DNA of 64,000 nucleotides from Picocystis sp. L7 (lineage: Eukaryota > Chlorophyta > Picocystophyceae > Picocystales > Picocystaceae): positions 248,001 to 312,000 of the forward strand of contig QXJR01000005.1 in the NCBI GenBank assembly GCA_020975725.1, written 5' to 3'. Of the stretch, positions 34,191 through 47,300 are shown piece by piece. The stretch's first letter is position 1; every line of letters begins with the position of its first letter. Made by a program: the position numbers and the translations under genes. The notes under the pieces are model-generated. The model did no database searches. It was not told the DNA's origin and saw only the letters and a program-made list of their open reading frames with translations.

Positions 34191-37100
34191 TACTGCTACA
34201 TCGTTAACCGGATGACGGGAGAAGTAGTCGGCTCCCACATTTTCTTTTCCAGGGCGATACTCTACGCTGAACGGAGCGTAGTACGCTAACTTTTCGATCC
34301 AGCGGGCATCGCGTGGCGATAACTGTTGGACACTTTTGGTTGTCAAATATTTGGATGCTGTGTTGTCTGTGATGACAGTAAATGGGCACCCAAATAGCAG
34401 ATGTCTCCAATGCGCTAGTGCGTATACGATAGCGCAAGTCTCGCGTTTCGCAACATGATAGTTACGCTGGGCTGCATTGAACTTGCGACTCCAGTATTCG
34501 ACTGGTCGCCACTCGCCTGGGGCGATTTCTTGCTGCAGCACAGCCCCCATTACAATGCTAGACGAATCGGTCTCTACCCAAGTGGGGCGATCCTCATTGA
34601 ATAGCACCAGTGGTGGGGCAGTGGTGAGATGCTTTACGAGTTGCTGGAAGGTTTGATCATGCTGTTCCATCCAATAGCGTTGGAAATCGTGAGCATATTT
34701 TTTCTTGTTCAATTCTGTAAGTGGGGTTGCAACGTCAGAATAATGTGGCACAAATCTGAGATAGAACTGGCCGAGGCCAAGAAAGGCCATATTCTCTTTC
34801 TGTGTCCTTGGCTTGGGGAAATGATGTATCTTGTTGAGCTTTTGGGGTGAACATCGCAGCTCCTGGTTTTCGATGCGGAAACCTACCCAGTCCAGAGTGG
34901 TACAGAAGAAATGACACTTTGACCGCTTCGAGCGGATGTCTGCAGTCCTGCACACCTGCAGCAACTCCTCTAGATGTTGGAAGTGGGCTTCCTTGCTACT
35001 GGAGTGAATCAGAATATCGTCCACATAGACCTTGGCAAAGGTCAGGTGACCGAAGATTCTATTCATCATCCTTTGGAAAGCTGCAGGTGCATTTGCAATT
35101 CCCATTGGCATCACCCTCCAGGTGTAGCTACCAAAAGGGGTCTGTACTGCAGTCTTGTCAATATCTACTGGGTTCATCGGCAGCTGGTGAAACCCATCCA
35201 ATGCATCCATTGCTGAGAAGAACTGGGATCCACCGAGACCCTGCAAGAAATCATCGATGCGCGGTAGGGGATATCGGTCTTTGATCGCAACGTTGTTCAG
35301 TTTGCGATAGTCAAAGACGACGCGTCATCCACCATCCTTTTTCGGAACGAGGATCAGGGGCGCGCCCCACGCCGAGCCAGCACAAATATCCATCTTTCCT
35401 GTATCCACATATTCTGCAATCAATTTGCGTAACTCCTCGCGCTCTGATGGGGATAGCCTGTAATATTGGGTGAACTGGGGTGATGTTCCTGGTTGTAGTG
35501 GGATGTTGGAGTTCTCGCCCGGGATCCGTTTAGTGGGTGGTTCCTTCTGGGGCTGGAAGCAGTCTTCATGTGAATCCAGTAAGTCCTGCAATCTTTGTTG
35601 TTCCTGTTTTGTGAGTGTCACTTGTGAGCTCAGTTGGCTCTTTTCCAACTGGAGCTCTTGTTCTTCAGCTTCAAGCTCCCATCGAGCGTCTTGCGGTTGT
35701 ACGATCAAGTATAGGCATCTTGGTGTGCGAACGGCTTTTTGAACTTCAGCGGCAGGGACGACTTAGTTGAGTCGTCGTGCCTGGATGAACTTGCTGTCCC
35801 CGTGAACGGTGTGGCGCTTTCCTGCTGAGTCCAGCGGGACCATTTTTCTTTGCTGCCAATTGAGCACCTGGAGATAAGCATTCGAAAAGTCACTGCCTAG
35901 TATACATTCGAACTCTTGTATAGGGGCCACTCCGAAGTCGTGCCACGCACAAAAACTGTCGATCTTGATCCGCAGGTTGACGATGGGTGCTTTGTGGATA
36001 TTGCTACCCACAGCAACTCCAAATTCCACAAATTCTTGGGTTGTCCTCCACGTTGTACCCCTGGTATCGGACTCTTGGATCCTTCGTAAGAGTTGGGGCG
36101 TCACAATGGAGAAACAGGATGGCGTATCCTGTTAGGCTTGAGTGTTCACCGGAGATTGTTTGTGGGCAAACGAACATTGCGAGGTGAGAAATTCTTTTCT
36201 TGGGGTAAGGTTGTCGATAGCATGCAGTGGGAGCACCTGCCTTGGTCGGCGCTTACGAACAGCGTGCTCCTGCAAAGTCTGCCAATTTGTTTGCTTGGTT
36301 TCTGGATCTTTCATAGGGGGCATATCCATACGGGGGGAGCGTTCGCTGACGCTCCCGGCTCCATGCGGTCAAGCCCCATTGACCGCTGGAGTTTACCTAG
36401 TTTTTTGGACTGAATACATCGCGGGCTTTGCACCCTTTGCTGTTGTGTCCATATCGGTGGCATGATTCGCAGACCGACAACTCGCGGCATCGCTTGAAAA
36501 TTCCAGAAGGCAGCGTGGCCTTCAGTTCATAAGGCTTTAGGTCTTCCTGGAGAGCCCTGATGGCCTCCTTGTCTTGTTCCTCCAGGTCTTGAAATCGCTT
36601 CGATGAGCGTTGCTGCCTGTTGGGCTGGTGATGTTGGACCCTGCTGTCCAGAATGGCATTCGTACGTCCGGGGACATACTTTTTCTTGAATTTCCCTGTG
36701 GTCACCTGGTCATGAGGTCTGTTTTGCTCAATCTCCCTTGCGGTTCCTGCCAGTCCCCATGCACTCACATCTGAAACTTGATGGAGGCTGACCAGCAACT
36801 GATGCTTTTCGCGAAGTTGCTGCATCGTCCATCCTGGCAGTCCTGTACGGAAGCAGGCAGCAAGTTCTTCGTCGGTAATACGATGAACTGTTGGGTCCTT
36901 GCTGCTGTTGATAACCACAGAAAGGGACAACAACCTGTTGAGGAAATCAACGGCCGTTTCTTCAGATCGCATACGAGTTCGTAAGAACTCATCGTATGCC
37001 TTTGGGCCTGGATCACATCTTTGGAAGATGTCCAAGAGGGCCTGGAAGATCGCATCGATTGATTTCAGCTGTCCGGGATGAGATGACTCCCTATTCTCCA

Positions 37101-37477
37101 TGGCCAGTCTCGCCGTACCCCCAAGCGTTTGCAACGCCATGGCAGCTTGTGGTATTTCCTTGCCAACTCTTGCTTTTACCCAGCAAGACACTTCCTTGTA
37201 CCACCTATGCAAGGCGTAGGGGTCTTTCTTGAGTTCTTCACCAGTAAAGATCGTGGGCGTGGGCAAGTCGATGCCCTTGACAGCTCCCGATTTGCGTAAT
37301 GCTTCGAACATGTCGCTGGATTCAGCGGGGACATGCTTTGGATTGTTGTCTTCAGGAGATGGCCGAGCATTGACCAACTCCTCCTCCAACTCTTTTATCC
37401 GTTCCATGAGGACTTCCACTGAGGTGGTGTCGTCCACGGTTGCTTCGGGCATCACGATTGACGGAATTCGTACACTC

Positions 37478-38121
37478 TGTTGTGGTTCTTGTTACTTGCA
37501 CAACGATTTGCCGTGCAGTAAGCTTGGATGATGGCAGTTTTCGTGATGCGGAGCAAGGTGGTCGGTGTGGTCGCGTGGAGAACCGGAGCACGCTCGAGAG
37601 CTGGAGTTAGGAAGGTTCAGGTTCAATTACAAAGTCCCGTGAGAGGTCCTAGAAAGGCCTTGCAGGGAGGATGTTCTCGCCAGGCCTTATCCGCCCAGGA
37701 TGGCCTAGGGCCAAGATCTTCTGGCGGCTGCGGTGCTCCATCGGACGGTGGAGCACCAGCGGCCTGGTCGGTGGGTACGGCTGAGTCGTTCCTGGCCGTT
37801 CGATCCCCTAGTAGGATCGAGACCCTGGATTCGGTCCCTTCGATTCGAGCACCGGGTCGTGTGGGGGAGTGATGACTTGGGGGTCGATCCCCCCACCAAG
37901 CTGGGGCACCGATGGGTGCTGAGTCGAAGATCTCGTAAGGGATCCCAAATCCCTAGGTCCGTACCGAACGGGCCGAGTAGGGCCCTGCTGTAAGGGAACG
38001 CCCCGTTCCCAACCATCCATTGAAGCAAGCAATCCGAGTCCCCTGCCCTTGTACGGGGGCTGAGGACGGTAAAGGATAACACGGCCCTCGAAGGGGGGCG
38101 TGGGACGACTAGTCCCGTACA
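37478..38121 (-). repeat. Gypsy C 5' LTR (right copy)
   Basis: 644 bp, starting TGTTGTGGTTCTTGTTAC on the plus strand. The gag start (ATG of MPEATVDD, 37452-37450) follows only about 25 bases inside it, so the leader is extremely short. The inner edge on the minus strand starts GAGTGTACG. Confidence 0.9.
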
Positions 38122-38415
38122 GCACGTTCTTCCCGCAACTTTGTGGCGGATTTAGTGCCGTGGAGGAAGGGGAAGTCACATCTCCACACCCGCGAGAGAA
38201 AATGTTTCCTCGAAGCATGTGTTCGACAAGACCAATGAAGATCGAAAGTGTGAGACCGGTTTAGGGAGTTTTAAGTAGGACCCGTACACGAGTCCCTCAA
38301 ATTGTGGTCAAAGAACGGGGGTTTTCCACCAAAATTTCTTATTTTTTCGGTTTGTGAGAGCCAACGCTTCAAAATCGGGGCGAAATCGGAAGGGAAAGAA
38401 ATATGTTGCAAAATC
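38122..38415 (-). mobile_element. Harbinger H1, 5' terminal region
   Basis: This non-coding stretch shares blocks with the left end of H3 (63424-63560) when read on the minus strand: GATTTCGCCCCGATTTT, GTTGGCTCTC and AACCGAA. H1's own terminus appears to lie near 38416-38425, overlapping the start of H2. I see no coding sequence. Confidence 0.55.
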
Positions 38416-38758
38416 GAGGCATTCGGCAAGCCCCCCAAAAAACTTGCAGTCCGTTCCGCCCCAGACGTAGCGGTCGTATTTTTTCGGGTCGAAATCGAGA
38501 TGCGGCTTTTCTTCCCCAAAATCGTCCCGGAAGAGGGGGCCTCGTCCTCCGCGGGGATTGTACGATATTGATCATTTACTTCCGAAAATAAGGATCGTGC
38601 GATTTGGCGCGAAAGGGAATGGTGTCAGTTTCCCTCCGCGGCGATGATCGATTGGAAAGCGACAAATTCCATCATTTACTCAAAGTTCTTTGCAGTGGAT
38701 CGTTCGACGAGGAAGCAGAACTTCTTCGTCGAGGAGTGGCGTTTGAATTGAGTGCGCA

Positions 38759-39520
38759 ATGGGCACTATCAAGGCGCACCAGCCATTGGTTGTGCGTGAC
38801 GACAATGTCGAAGTTAGGGAGACGCCAAACGTCGCACATGAAGGATTAAAGGTGAAGCGAAAGAAGTGGAACGAAGCGCAGCAGACTGCGCTTGTCAATC
38901 AGATATATGTGGACTAATGCTCTAAGATTGGCAAGGGCTCCCATGGAGCGATCAACTCGGCCTGGTCGAACTTGCTAGATGGCTTGCGAAGGCATCCAGA
39001 CGGCCTGTTTGACGACTTCAACCTGTGTCAGAGGACTGTCCAGCGCCAAGTGGCTGCTTTGATGGAGAAGCAGGCCAAGCGAAATGCAGAGGCCGAGGTT
39101 GCGAGCGGTCGAGGGGGGTGTGTAGTACATACCGACCTTGAAGAAGGGGTCCGGCGCCTTGTGGACTTTCGCGACGGTCTTCGGCAGCAGCGGTCGATTG
39201 CGAAGGAGCAGCGGAACACGAAGCTGGCACGATTGGACGAGGATGCGAAGGAAGCCTTGAAGAAGTCCATGGAAACACACGGAAAACGGGCAAGGCGCGC
39301 CTCGTCCGATCGCCAGAGCCATGGTAGCGGCGGAGGTCGCTCTAGTAGCACGCAACTGGAAGCGGGTATGCGCGACACCAACAATCTGCTGATGCTCGCT
39401 ATGGAGGAGCACGTCGAGACGCAAGTGGAGATGGCGCGGATGAAGGTGGACAAATTCTACAAAATGCATTCGCGTGTGGCGCCCGATCCGGGACCAAAGG
39501 AGGTTTGGATTGCGAGATAA
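38759..39520 (+). pseudogene. Harbinger H2 Myb/SANT-like DNA-binding protein
   Basis: The reading frame from the ATG at 38759 gives MGTIKAHQPLVVRDDN, then KKWNEAQQTALVNQIYVD. The latter resembles the first helix of a Myb/SANT-like (trihelix) domain. An in-frame TAA lies at 38915-38917, and the frame then stays open to 39520 with a second tryptophan (SAWSNLLDGL) and a long charged, probably helical C-terminal part. In Harbinger elements this partner binds transposon DNA and helps import the transposase into the nucleus. The stop after codon 52 probably inactivates it. Translation from the ATG at 38972 would yield a 182-residue product without the full DNA-binding domain. Confidence 0.6.
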
Positions 39521-39906
39521 ATGGCAGCGCATCGTGCGAAGTTGCACCATTCGTCGGTGGAGGACAATCTGACATCATAAGAGGATGACCTCAACAACGT
39601 CGACATAGCAAACGTATGTGACGTCTAACTTGCCTTGTGTAAATTCCTGCTTCCTTTCTCTTCTTTATCATTCTTTGCCAAATTTCCCTATTGTTTATTG
39701 TCTACGAAAGAATCTACCTCAAAGGCGTCGGAGGTTTTCGTGCAGGTGCTCGAAATCGTTTGTGTTCGTCGTCTATACATTGGGAAGACGCGCGTACATT
39801 TGTTTTTGGCCACAACGGTACAAAGTTATTACAAGGCAGGTTGCTCATTTAGGAGTGGAGTCAAGTGCCACACATGAATATGTGGCACCTGCTTCTTCTT
39901 CATGTT

Positions 39907-40235
39907 GCCATTGCTGGATGGTTGCCGTTGGTTACTCCACTGCTAGATGGATGCGGCTGGATGGATGCTGCTGGATGGTTGTTGCTGGTTACGGCACTGC
40001 TAGATGGATGCTGTTGGATCGATGCTGCTGGATGGTTGATGTTGGATGGTTGCTGCTGGTTACTCCACTGCTGGATGGATGCGGCTGGATGGATGCTGCT
40101 GGATCGATGCTGCTGGATGGTTGCTGCTGGTTACTGCACTGCTGGATGGATGCTGCTAGATGGATGCTGTTGGATCGATGCTGCTGGATGGTTGATGTTG
40201 GATGGTTGCTGCTGGTTACTGCCCTGCTGGATGGT
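39907..40235. repeat. imperfect decamer minisatellite in H2
   Basis: Runs of GGATG(C/G)TGCT-type units (variants of GCTGGATGGATGCTGCT, GGTTGCTGCTGGTTACT) form a higher-order repeat of about 110 bp, present roughly three times. It lies between the convergent ends of the two H2 genes. It is open in two plus-strand frames only because of its periodic composition. Confidence 0.85.
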
Positions 40236-40306
40236 CAATGGTCAAGTTCAACCACAATCGTATCCTATAACTGTGCACCCCCCACCGAGTACATATTTCT
40301 GTACTC

Positions 40307-40811
40307 CTACATAGTGGGAGGTGTTGTGTTGAAGTAACTGTTCGCAACACCGCCGTAACAACACGTATGAAAGTTAGTCACTAAAGCTGCTACCGAATCT
40401 TCCTTACTAGTTGCACGGGAGCCTGTCATCTTCCTTGTGACGTCCGTTACTAACGGCCACAAATTGCCAATCTTTCCAAAGACCCATTCAACACATTCCC
40501 TGTACTGGGACATGGCGGTGGCGTACACTGCCATGGCAGGCGTCCTGTTTGATCGTTTCGGTGCACGGAGGAGGACCTCGCTCGCTGGATAGGCTGCATC
40601 TCCGTACAAGCACACCCGCTGTCCAAGTCGTTCGCAAATAGCACGCAATCGAGGCACAAGCTCAGAATCAACCAGCATTTGCGGATCGTTCGTACGACCT
40701 GCAGATGGTCCAAACCAATCGCCGATGATGAAGTTTTGATGGACAACGCACCGATACTTGACTTTGTGTGACCGCTTCCATTCATTGTACATGCTCTCCT
40801 GTCCCACCACT
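40307..40811 (-). pseudogene. Harbinger H2 transposase, C-terminal part (split by Gypsy B)
   Basis: This encodes the second half of a DDE transposase: HQNFIIGDWFGPSAGRTND, LYGDAAYPA (second catalytic Asp, about residue 280 of the unsplit gene) and ECVEWVFGKI (catalytic Glu, about residue 317; DD36E spacing). The frame continues that of 51679-52308 across the CACT duplication without loss of a base, so the gene was open when Gypsy B inserted. It ends with TAG/TAA-type termination just before the minisatellite. Confidence 0.85.
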
Positions 40812-41455
40812 TGTTACAAAGCGTCCGTGAGGAGCACTTTTACACACGTTTCGCTTTGATGAGCTTCGAGCTTCCACGGGCGAAAGTGGGAGAGGCCGGT
40901 TGGGCCTTGAAGCGATTCCTTTCTTGTTCTCGCGAAGGGGGGTTCTTCGGCTCCCTAGCAAGAGGGACACCGCGAGAAAGCTTCCGGTGGTCTTGAAGAG
41001 CAGCTGGCGTGTAGAGATGGCGCGCCAAGCTCGTGGGAGAGGCGACGTGGCTCTCGATGGTCAAGCAAGTTCTCTCTATTTCAAGGCAAGGGTGGCTCCC
41101 CTAAGGGCCAGCATAGGAGGGAGCGCTCCAAGCGGAGCTCCCTCTCAAACCAGCGGTTGCTGGTGGTCACGTGGACCCCGCGTCCCGGTCGAACGGTCCA
41201 GGACTGTGCTTGTGATTCACCGAATCTATCCGGACAACATCCTCACCCTTCGTTGTCCCTTGAAAGATTCCGAAAGATTCGCCCGTTGCTAGGTCCCTTT
41301 CAGTCCCGGTTCTCCCGGTCAATTCGTCGACTAATCGAGAGATTAGTCCGGGGGGATGTTCAATGAACTGATCAGCAGTTGGGGTCTTGTGTCTAACTGC
41401 TAGTGGTACAAAGAAGAGCATGGCTTCAAAGGAGTCAGGCTTACCCGGCGTAACA
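40812..41455 (-). repeat. Gypsy B 3' LTR (left copy)
   Basis: 644 bp, starting TGTTACAAAGCGTCCGTGAG and ending CCCGGCGTAACA on the plus strand. Next to it on the inside lies the purine-rich tract GGAGCCGGGAGAG (minus strand). Confidence 0.92.
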
Positions 41456-43449
41456 CTCTCCCGGCTCCTGGCATTCAGCTCATCATAGCTGAAAGTCATA
41501 GACATAGGCCACAGGATCGTAGAGCATACCCTTGACCTGCTGCTCGCTGTACGATTCTGTCTTTCCATCTGTCCACATTGCTTCCAATTGTCCTCCACTG
41601 TCATTGGTCACCACTCCCTGATTGTATGCAGATTTGTGATCTCCCATGTGGAAGAACTCCTGTACCACACAGCCAAGCAGGTTTGCTGGCATAGTCACGT
41701 TGGGCCTGCGTCGGGTTTGGTACGGCAGTTTCGCGTAAGTCCAGGTGTTCACCATTACAGGTTCTGGTGATTGGAGGTATATTGTTTTCTTGTGTGTCCT
41801 GACAGCATCATAATTAGTTGGGCTGATGCCCTGCTCAGGTATACATCCATTGTTTTCTTCGAGCGGTATGAATTCCTCCAGCAGGGTGGAAGTTTCGTCA
41901 ACCCAAAAGAAGCGTTGCGATGCATCGGCCAGGTTGCTTTCAATCCAGTAACGTACGGAGCGCGTAGGAAATACAGAGTAGTCCCGTTACAAGTATCGTC
42001 GAATACGATAAGCGGCGGCTTCATTTTGCATGGCTGCACTATCCGGTAGCGGCGCCGTAGCAGGCTGCGTATGCTCGTCCATGGGGAAGAGAGTAAGATC
42101 TGAATCTACCCAATGTTCCAATCTGTTGGCATGGATACGGTCTGAAAAGGAAGAGCCTGGTGGTAGGTCCAGTTGGTAGGCTCCATTCTTCAGCACTTTC
42201 TTGATGAGGTAAGGACCTACAAAGTAGGGGTCCAATTTGTGTTTGTCAGTGGGTCCCTTGAGCCCATACTGAACTTTTACCTTGTCACCCACAGCAAAGA
42301 CCTTCTTCGGTCGGTGCGCAGTTGCTTCAGCCACTTTCTGTGCAGCCTTCAACAGATTCTCCTGCACAGCCTGATACACCGTGCGGTGTTGTTCCAGCAA
42401 GGTTGTAACTCTCCTGTCAAAAGTTGTGACCGTTTGATTATCAGCAGTTCCATCCCTTCTGGGTAGCTGAAGGTGCCATGGTAACCTGGATTGGCAGCCG
42501 TACAGCAGCTCAAAAGGGGAGTGCTTGGTAGCATCATGCACGGTATCATTATATGCATGTGCTGCTGCTTGCAAGTACTGATCCCAATGATGTTTGTCAG
42601 CACAAGTTGTTCGGAGGGTCTGCAGCAGCGTACGATGCTGCCGTTCAGCACCACCTTGTGACTGCGAGTGATACGGTGTCCCCGTAACATGACGGTCACC
42701 CAACGCTGCGCAGAATGCTTGGAACAGCGCTCGATAAGCCGGTCCATTATCTGTATGGATATGCACAGGTGTGTGAAACCTGTAAATTAAATTGTCCATG
42801 AGACATTGAGCTTGTCTATGAGCACTCCAGGTGGAGTGGATTGGTATATAGATAGCATATTTGGTAAATCTGTCCACTACTGTCAGCACTGCGTTGTGAC
42901 CCAGAACTGTAAGGGGCAAGTTCTCCACCATGTCCAGCACCACTGCGTGGAATGGGTAAGGGTAAAACCTCATCTCAGGACAGAGTGGTATGTGTCGTAA
43001 ACGGTTACCTGGTTTCTGAAGCTGATAGGGAGGACAGCGAGCGACGAAGTGCTCGATGTGCGATCGCATCCCAGTCCAGGTGAAATGTCGCTTGGCGTCT
43101 GCGAGCGTACGGGCTGATCCAAAGTGTCGATGATCGTGTACCATGTGCAGCAACTCCTGTCGTAGAGCGTTATCTGCTGGTACCACCAAAACTGGTTGAG
43201 CGTTTGTCGATTGATCGAACAGCAAACCATCGCGAACAGTTGTGCCCTCCGGCGGTGCGTCCAGTAATTTCTGGTAGTCAGGATCCGCTTTAGCGGCGAC
43301 GCAAATTCTGTCCAGTATGGGAGGTAACTGACCCGTAAGACCTGTACGCAACGGTTGCGCTGATTGCTGAGCTGTAATAGACGCGATTGACCCACACACA
43401 GTCCCAGCAGGACTGCGGCCGGCTAGCAGTCGAAGCGTCCGTGTGTTGT

Positions 43450-44335
43450 TCAGCCATCGGTGTAACATGTGTGCAATCCAACCCATGGGGAAGGCGTTGC
43501 CGCACATGCGCTGCCGGCTGGTTTCGCTCACGTTGAGCGCTGCAGTGTCACCAACCTGCATACCGACGAGTCTTTCTCGCTCGCTAATGGTCAGCGGGCG
43601 TAGAGTCCCATCCTGATCGTGCACCCAAGTGGAACGTGAACGGTCGCTGTGCAAGTGTTCACTGGCCATTAAAGTGGGGCACTTCAAGCGGGGTCGATTC
43701 AATGCGTCTAACGGCACCTTCGATTTAGGTTCTAGGCAATCCTGCCAGGTCATAGGTATTGCTCCCATGTGTTCAGGCTCATGCTTGAGGGGTGGTAGAG
43801 AGGTCCAACACAGCCGGACTCGCGCTTGCGCACAATACTTTGAGAGGTCTTCGCAAATGGGCTCTCCAAACCAGTGTGCAATCTTGTCCAGGTGGGTCTT
43901 GAAGTGCGCCGCAAACGGCGTGCATTCCAATATGTAATCAGGCGATCGCAACCGTTCGTGTATTTTTGCTACCGCTGTGAATAGTTCGCGCGTATCGTAC
44001 CACCCAAGCGGCGGTTTCGAGGGATCGGTGTTCGCCCTCGAGAATGGCTGACAGGGCACCCCAGCAATCAGCAGATGGACTTGGGGGAGCTTTCGTCGAT
44101 GCGTCAAGGCGGTCACATCGTTTCCATAGCGAAAGATGTCCTTACGTGTAAACAGGCCAGGCCGTGCCAAGAGAACCTGATGAAACACACGTGCGATCAC
44201 GCTGCGACAATCCTCATTCTCTTCCACTGCGATGTAATCCAAAGTAATGTTGCTTGATTCTGGTATCGCATGTTCCAGCGCACGCAAGGTGGTTCCCATA
44301 CCTGCACATAAGTCCAGAATGCAGTACGTATCGGT
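43450..44335 (-). other. C5-cytosine DNA methyltransferase domain of Gypsy B
   Basis: Motifs in order: CILDLCAGMGTTLRALE (I), GVPCQPFSRANT (IV), LECTPFAAHF (VI-like), ARVRLCWTS (VIII-like), ISERERLVGMQ (IX-like) and CGNAFPMGWIAHM (X). It is in one open stretch with RNase H and integrase. Confidence 0.88.
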
Positions 44336-47300
44336 GTCGTTGACCTTGGCTGAGTGCCTGGAAAGGTAATCAGGTCCAACATTCTTTGTACCTGGTCTGT
44401 ACTCCACCTTGAATGGGGCAAAGTAAGCCAGTTTTTCGATCCATCGCATTTCGCGCGGTGACAACTGCTCCGTAGCCTTTGTTCCAATGAACTGACTGGC
44501 CTTGTTGTCAGTGATGACAGTAAACTGCTGGCCAAATAGGAAGTGTCTCCAATGCTGCAGTGCATACAATATTGCACAGGTCTCTTTCTCAGTAGGATGA
44601 TAGTTTTGCAGAGCTGTGTTGAATTTCTTGGACTTTAATTCTACAGGATGCCAACTTCCTTGCTGATCCTGTTGCATTAAGGCTGCTCCCATTCCCACAT
44701 CTGAAGCGTCGGTTTCGACCCGTGTAGGTCTGTCTTCATCGAAAAGCGCTAGTACAGGTGCTGTGGTCAGGGCTTTAATCAGTTCTTGATAGGCATCCTC
44801 CTGGGGCTCCTTCTAGTAGGATGCGAAGCCGTGCTTCAGGGCTGCTTGATTCAATTCAGACAACGGGGCCGCCCGTTCCGCGTAGCGCGGAACGAATCGC
44901 ATGTAAAACTGGCAGAGTCCAAGGAATGCCATGTTTTCACGCTGCGTGCGAGGACGCGGAAACTGTTTGATCTTGGACAGCAGGTGATCGGTGCACGCGA
45001 GCTGACCGTTGCGAATGCGGAACCCAATCCCTTCCAGTGTGCTCATGAAAAAGTGGCATTTGGACCTTTTCAACCTGATATCGGCACGATCGCAGGTGGC
45101 AAAGAACTCTTCAAGATGTTTGAAGTGTTCTTCAACTGTTTCTGAGTGGACAAGAATGTCATCCATGTACACTTTTCGGTACAGTAGATTACCAAACACC
45201 CTGTTCATCATACGTTGGAACATCGCGGGTGCGTTTGCTGCCCCCATGGGCATCACCTTCCATACAAACGAACCGAATGGGGTGACGACCGCTGTCTTGT
45301 CGATGTCGTCAGGGTGCATACGGATCTGGTGAAACCCATCCAGGGCATCAAGCGATGAGAAGTACTTGGCTCCTCTGAGGTTTTGTAAGTAATCATCGAT
45401 CCGCGGCAGCGGATATCTGTCTTTGATGGTTACATTGTTCAGCAGGCGATAATCGAAAACGACTCGCCATCCCCCATCCTTTTTTGGGACCAGGATCACT
45501 GGGGCACCCCAACTGGATCCTGCGCATAGGTCCATCTTTCCAACCTCAACATACTCGGTCACCAGCTCTTTGAGGGCAGTCTGCTGTTGGGGGGATAACC
45601 TATAGTAATTTCTGTATTGCGGAGTCGCTCCTTCCTCCACCTAGATCTTGAATGTTTCGCCCGGGACGCGTTCCGGAGGCAGTTCTGTACGGGGCTCGAA
45701 TAAATGCTTATACTGCTTGTTCAACAGGTCATCGAGCCGCTGTCGATGAGCGTCGTCGAGGGGCCACTCATCGCTAACCTAGCTGTGCATGCTGCCAAAG
45801 TTTGAGTCTTCGCTGATGAGTTCCGGCGTTTTGTCCACAGGCTGAATCATGAGGAGTAGGCAGCCAAGCTTCTTCACCGCTTTACGTGCTTCGCTCCTGG
45901 GCACAATCAGGTCCAGTTTTCTTGAGGCAATGAACTGGTGGTCTCCGTAGACAGTAAATTTTGTGCCATGGTTGTTTCGCAGCACCATGCGGTGATTCTG
46001 CCAGTCCAGTGCTGTCAAGTGCTTATGACAGAATGTGGCTCCTAGAATACAGTCAAATGTTTCCAAGGGAGCAACTCCGAAGTCGATGCTGGATTGGAAT
46101 CCATCGATCGAGAATCGAGCCTTTATTACTGGGGCAGTGTGAACCTGCTGGCCCACAGCCACGCTGTAATTGAAGGCTGTTGTTGTATACTGCCAGGACA
46201 GACCCTTTGGGTCAGCTTGCTGCAGCTCTTTGAAGAGCCGTTCGCTAATGAAGCAGTAACTCGCTAGGGTGTCCAGGTAAGCTTGCGTTCTGACTTCGTG
46301 TGGTTTGTTTCCAAAGTAGGTTTCAGCAGCCAGGAATCCATGTCTAGGCCTGTCATTGGTGAGTGAATGCAGGAAGACTGGATTCCCATCCTTGGTAACC
46401 GGGGCGGCTGCAGGTTTCGCTCCCGGCTCCGTCCCGGTAACTACGGTTACCGGACGGAGGGTCTTCAGTTTTTTGGGGCACCCATTGCGGATGCCATTTT
46501 ACAGGCTACCTGGTCATGGCCGTAACGGCGGCATCACAGACACAGTGCATGTGCCAGGCACAGGTCCTTCTCTTCTGGAGACAACTTTGCACCAAGGGGC
46601 TTGCTGGCCAGTTTGGTCTGCACCTTGACAATAGAATTCTTCTGGTCTTCATCCAGATCATCAAAGCGCTTACGCTGCCGTTTGGCCCGTCCACTTCCAC
46701 TGGATCCACTGCCGTACTTCGTCGATGGAAGAGCGGCGGCCACTGCTGCTGTTGTCCGAGGAACAAAGCTCCGCTGAAGCTCCCGATTGCGACCGATTGT
46801 GGACTGTGGTTTCCAGGTGCTTGGTGCCTGCCTCTTGTCCTTTCTGGATCGATCGTTCTCCTCCCTTTCCAACTTGAAGATGATGGCAGCAAGGTTCCCA
46901 AGCTCCATGTCAGGAGCCTTGTCCACTTCAACCAGGTGGTCCAGGTGCTTGTAAAGTGCACCTTGCAAGTAACTTGGGAGGCCATGCTGAAGACGGGCAG
47001 ATATGTCATGCTCTGTGAGTGTGCAGCACACTGGTGAGGTGCTCGCATTGACCACAAAGCTCAGTTGTACCAACCTGTTGAGATACTCGAGAACATTTTC
47101 TGTCCGCTTCATACGGGCAATATGAAACTCGCGCCACGCCTCGGGACCAGGGTCTTGGCTTTGGAAAGTCTCGCGGAGGTACCGGTACAGGTCCTCTACG
47201 GACGCGAGGGAGGCTGGGTCCCGCATGATCAGATTTTGAACCATAGCTTTTGCGGTGCCAGCGAGGGCTTGATTAATGGCTAGGACAAGTTGTTCCATTG

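Larger units (their letters stand above)
30674..38121 (-). mobile_element. Ty3/Gypsy retrotransposon C with embedded DNA methyltransferase, broken
   Basis: Minus-strand element between LTRs of 646 and 644 bp, flanked by the 4-bp duplication GCAC (30670-30673 and 38122-38125). Parts in minus-strand order: gag (about 36397-37452), protease (about 36070-36130), reverse transcriptase (about 34920-35520, KVYVDDILIHS), RNase H (about 34190-34590), methyltransferase (about 33300-34190), integrase (about 32330-32980) and a C-terminal extension (about 31340-32150). It is broken, with about six breaks. LTR divergence is roughly 2 percent by eye, so it is older than its close relative Gypsy D. It lies in the leader of Harbinger H1. 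Confidence 0.93.

Noticed and set aside
39618-40337. 239- and 149-codon frames rich in Cys, Trp, Leu and Asp
   Set aside because: They are translations of the decamer minisatellite between the two H2 genes; periodicity keeps several frames open.
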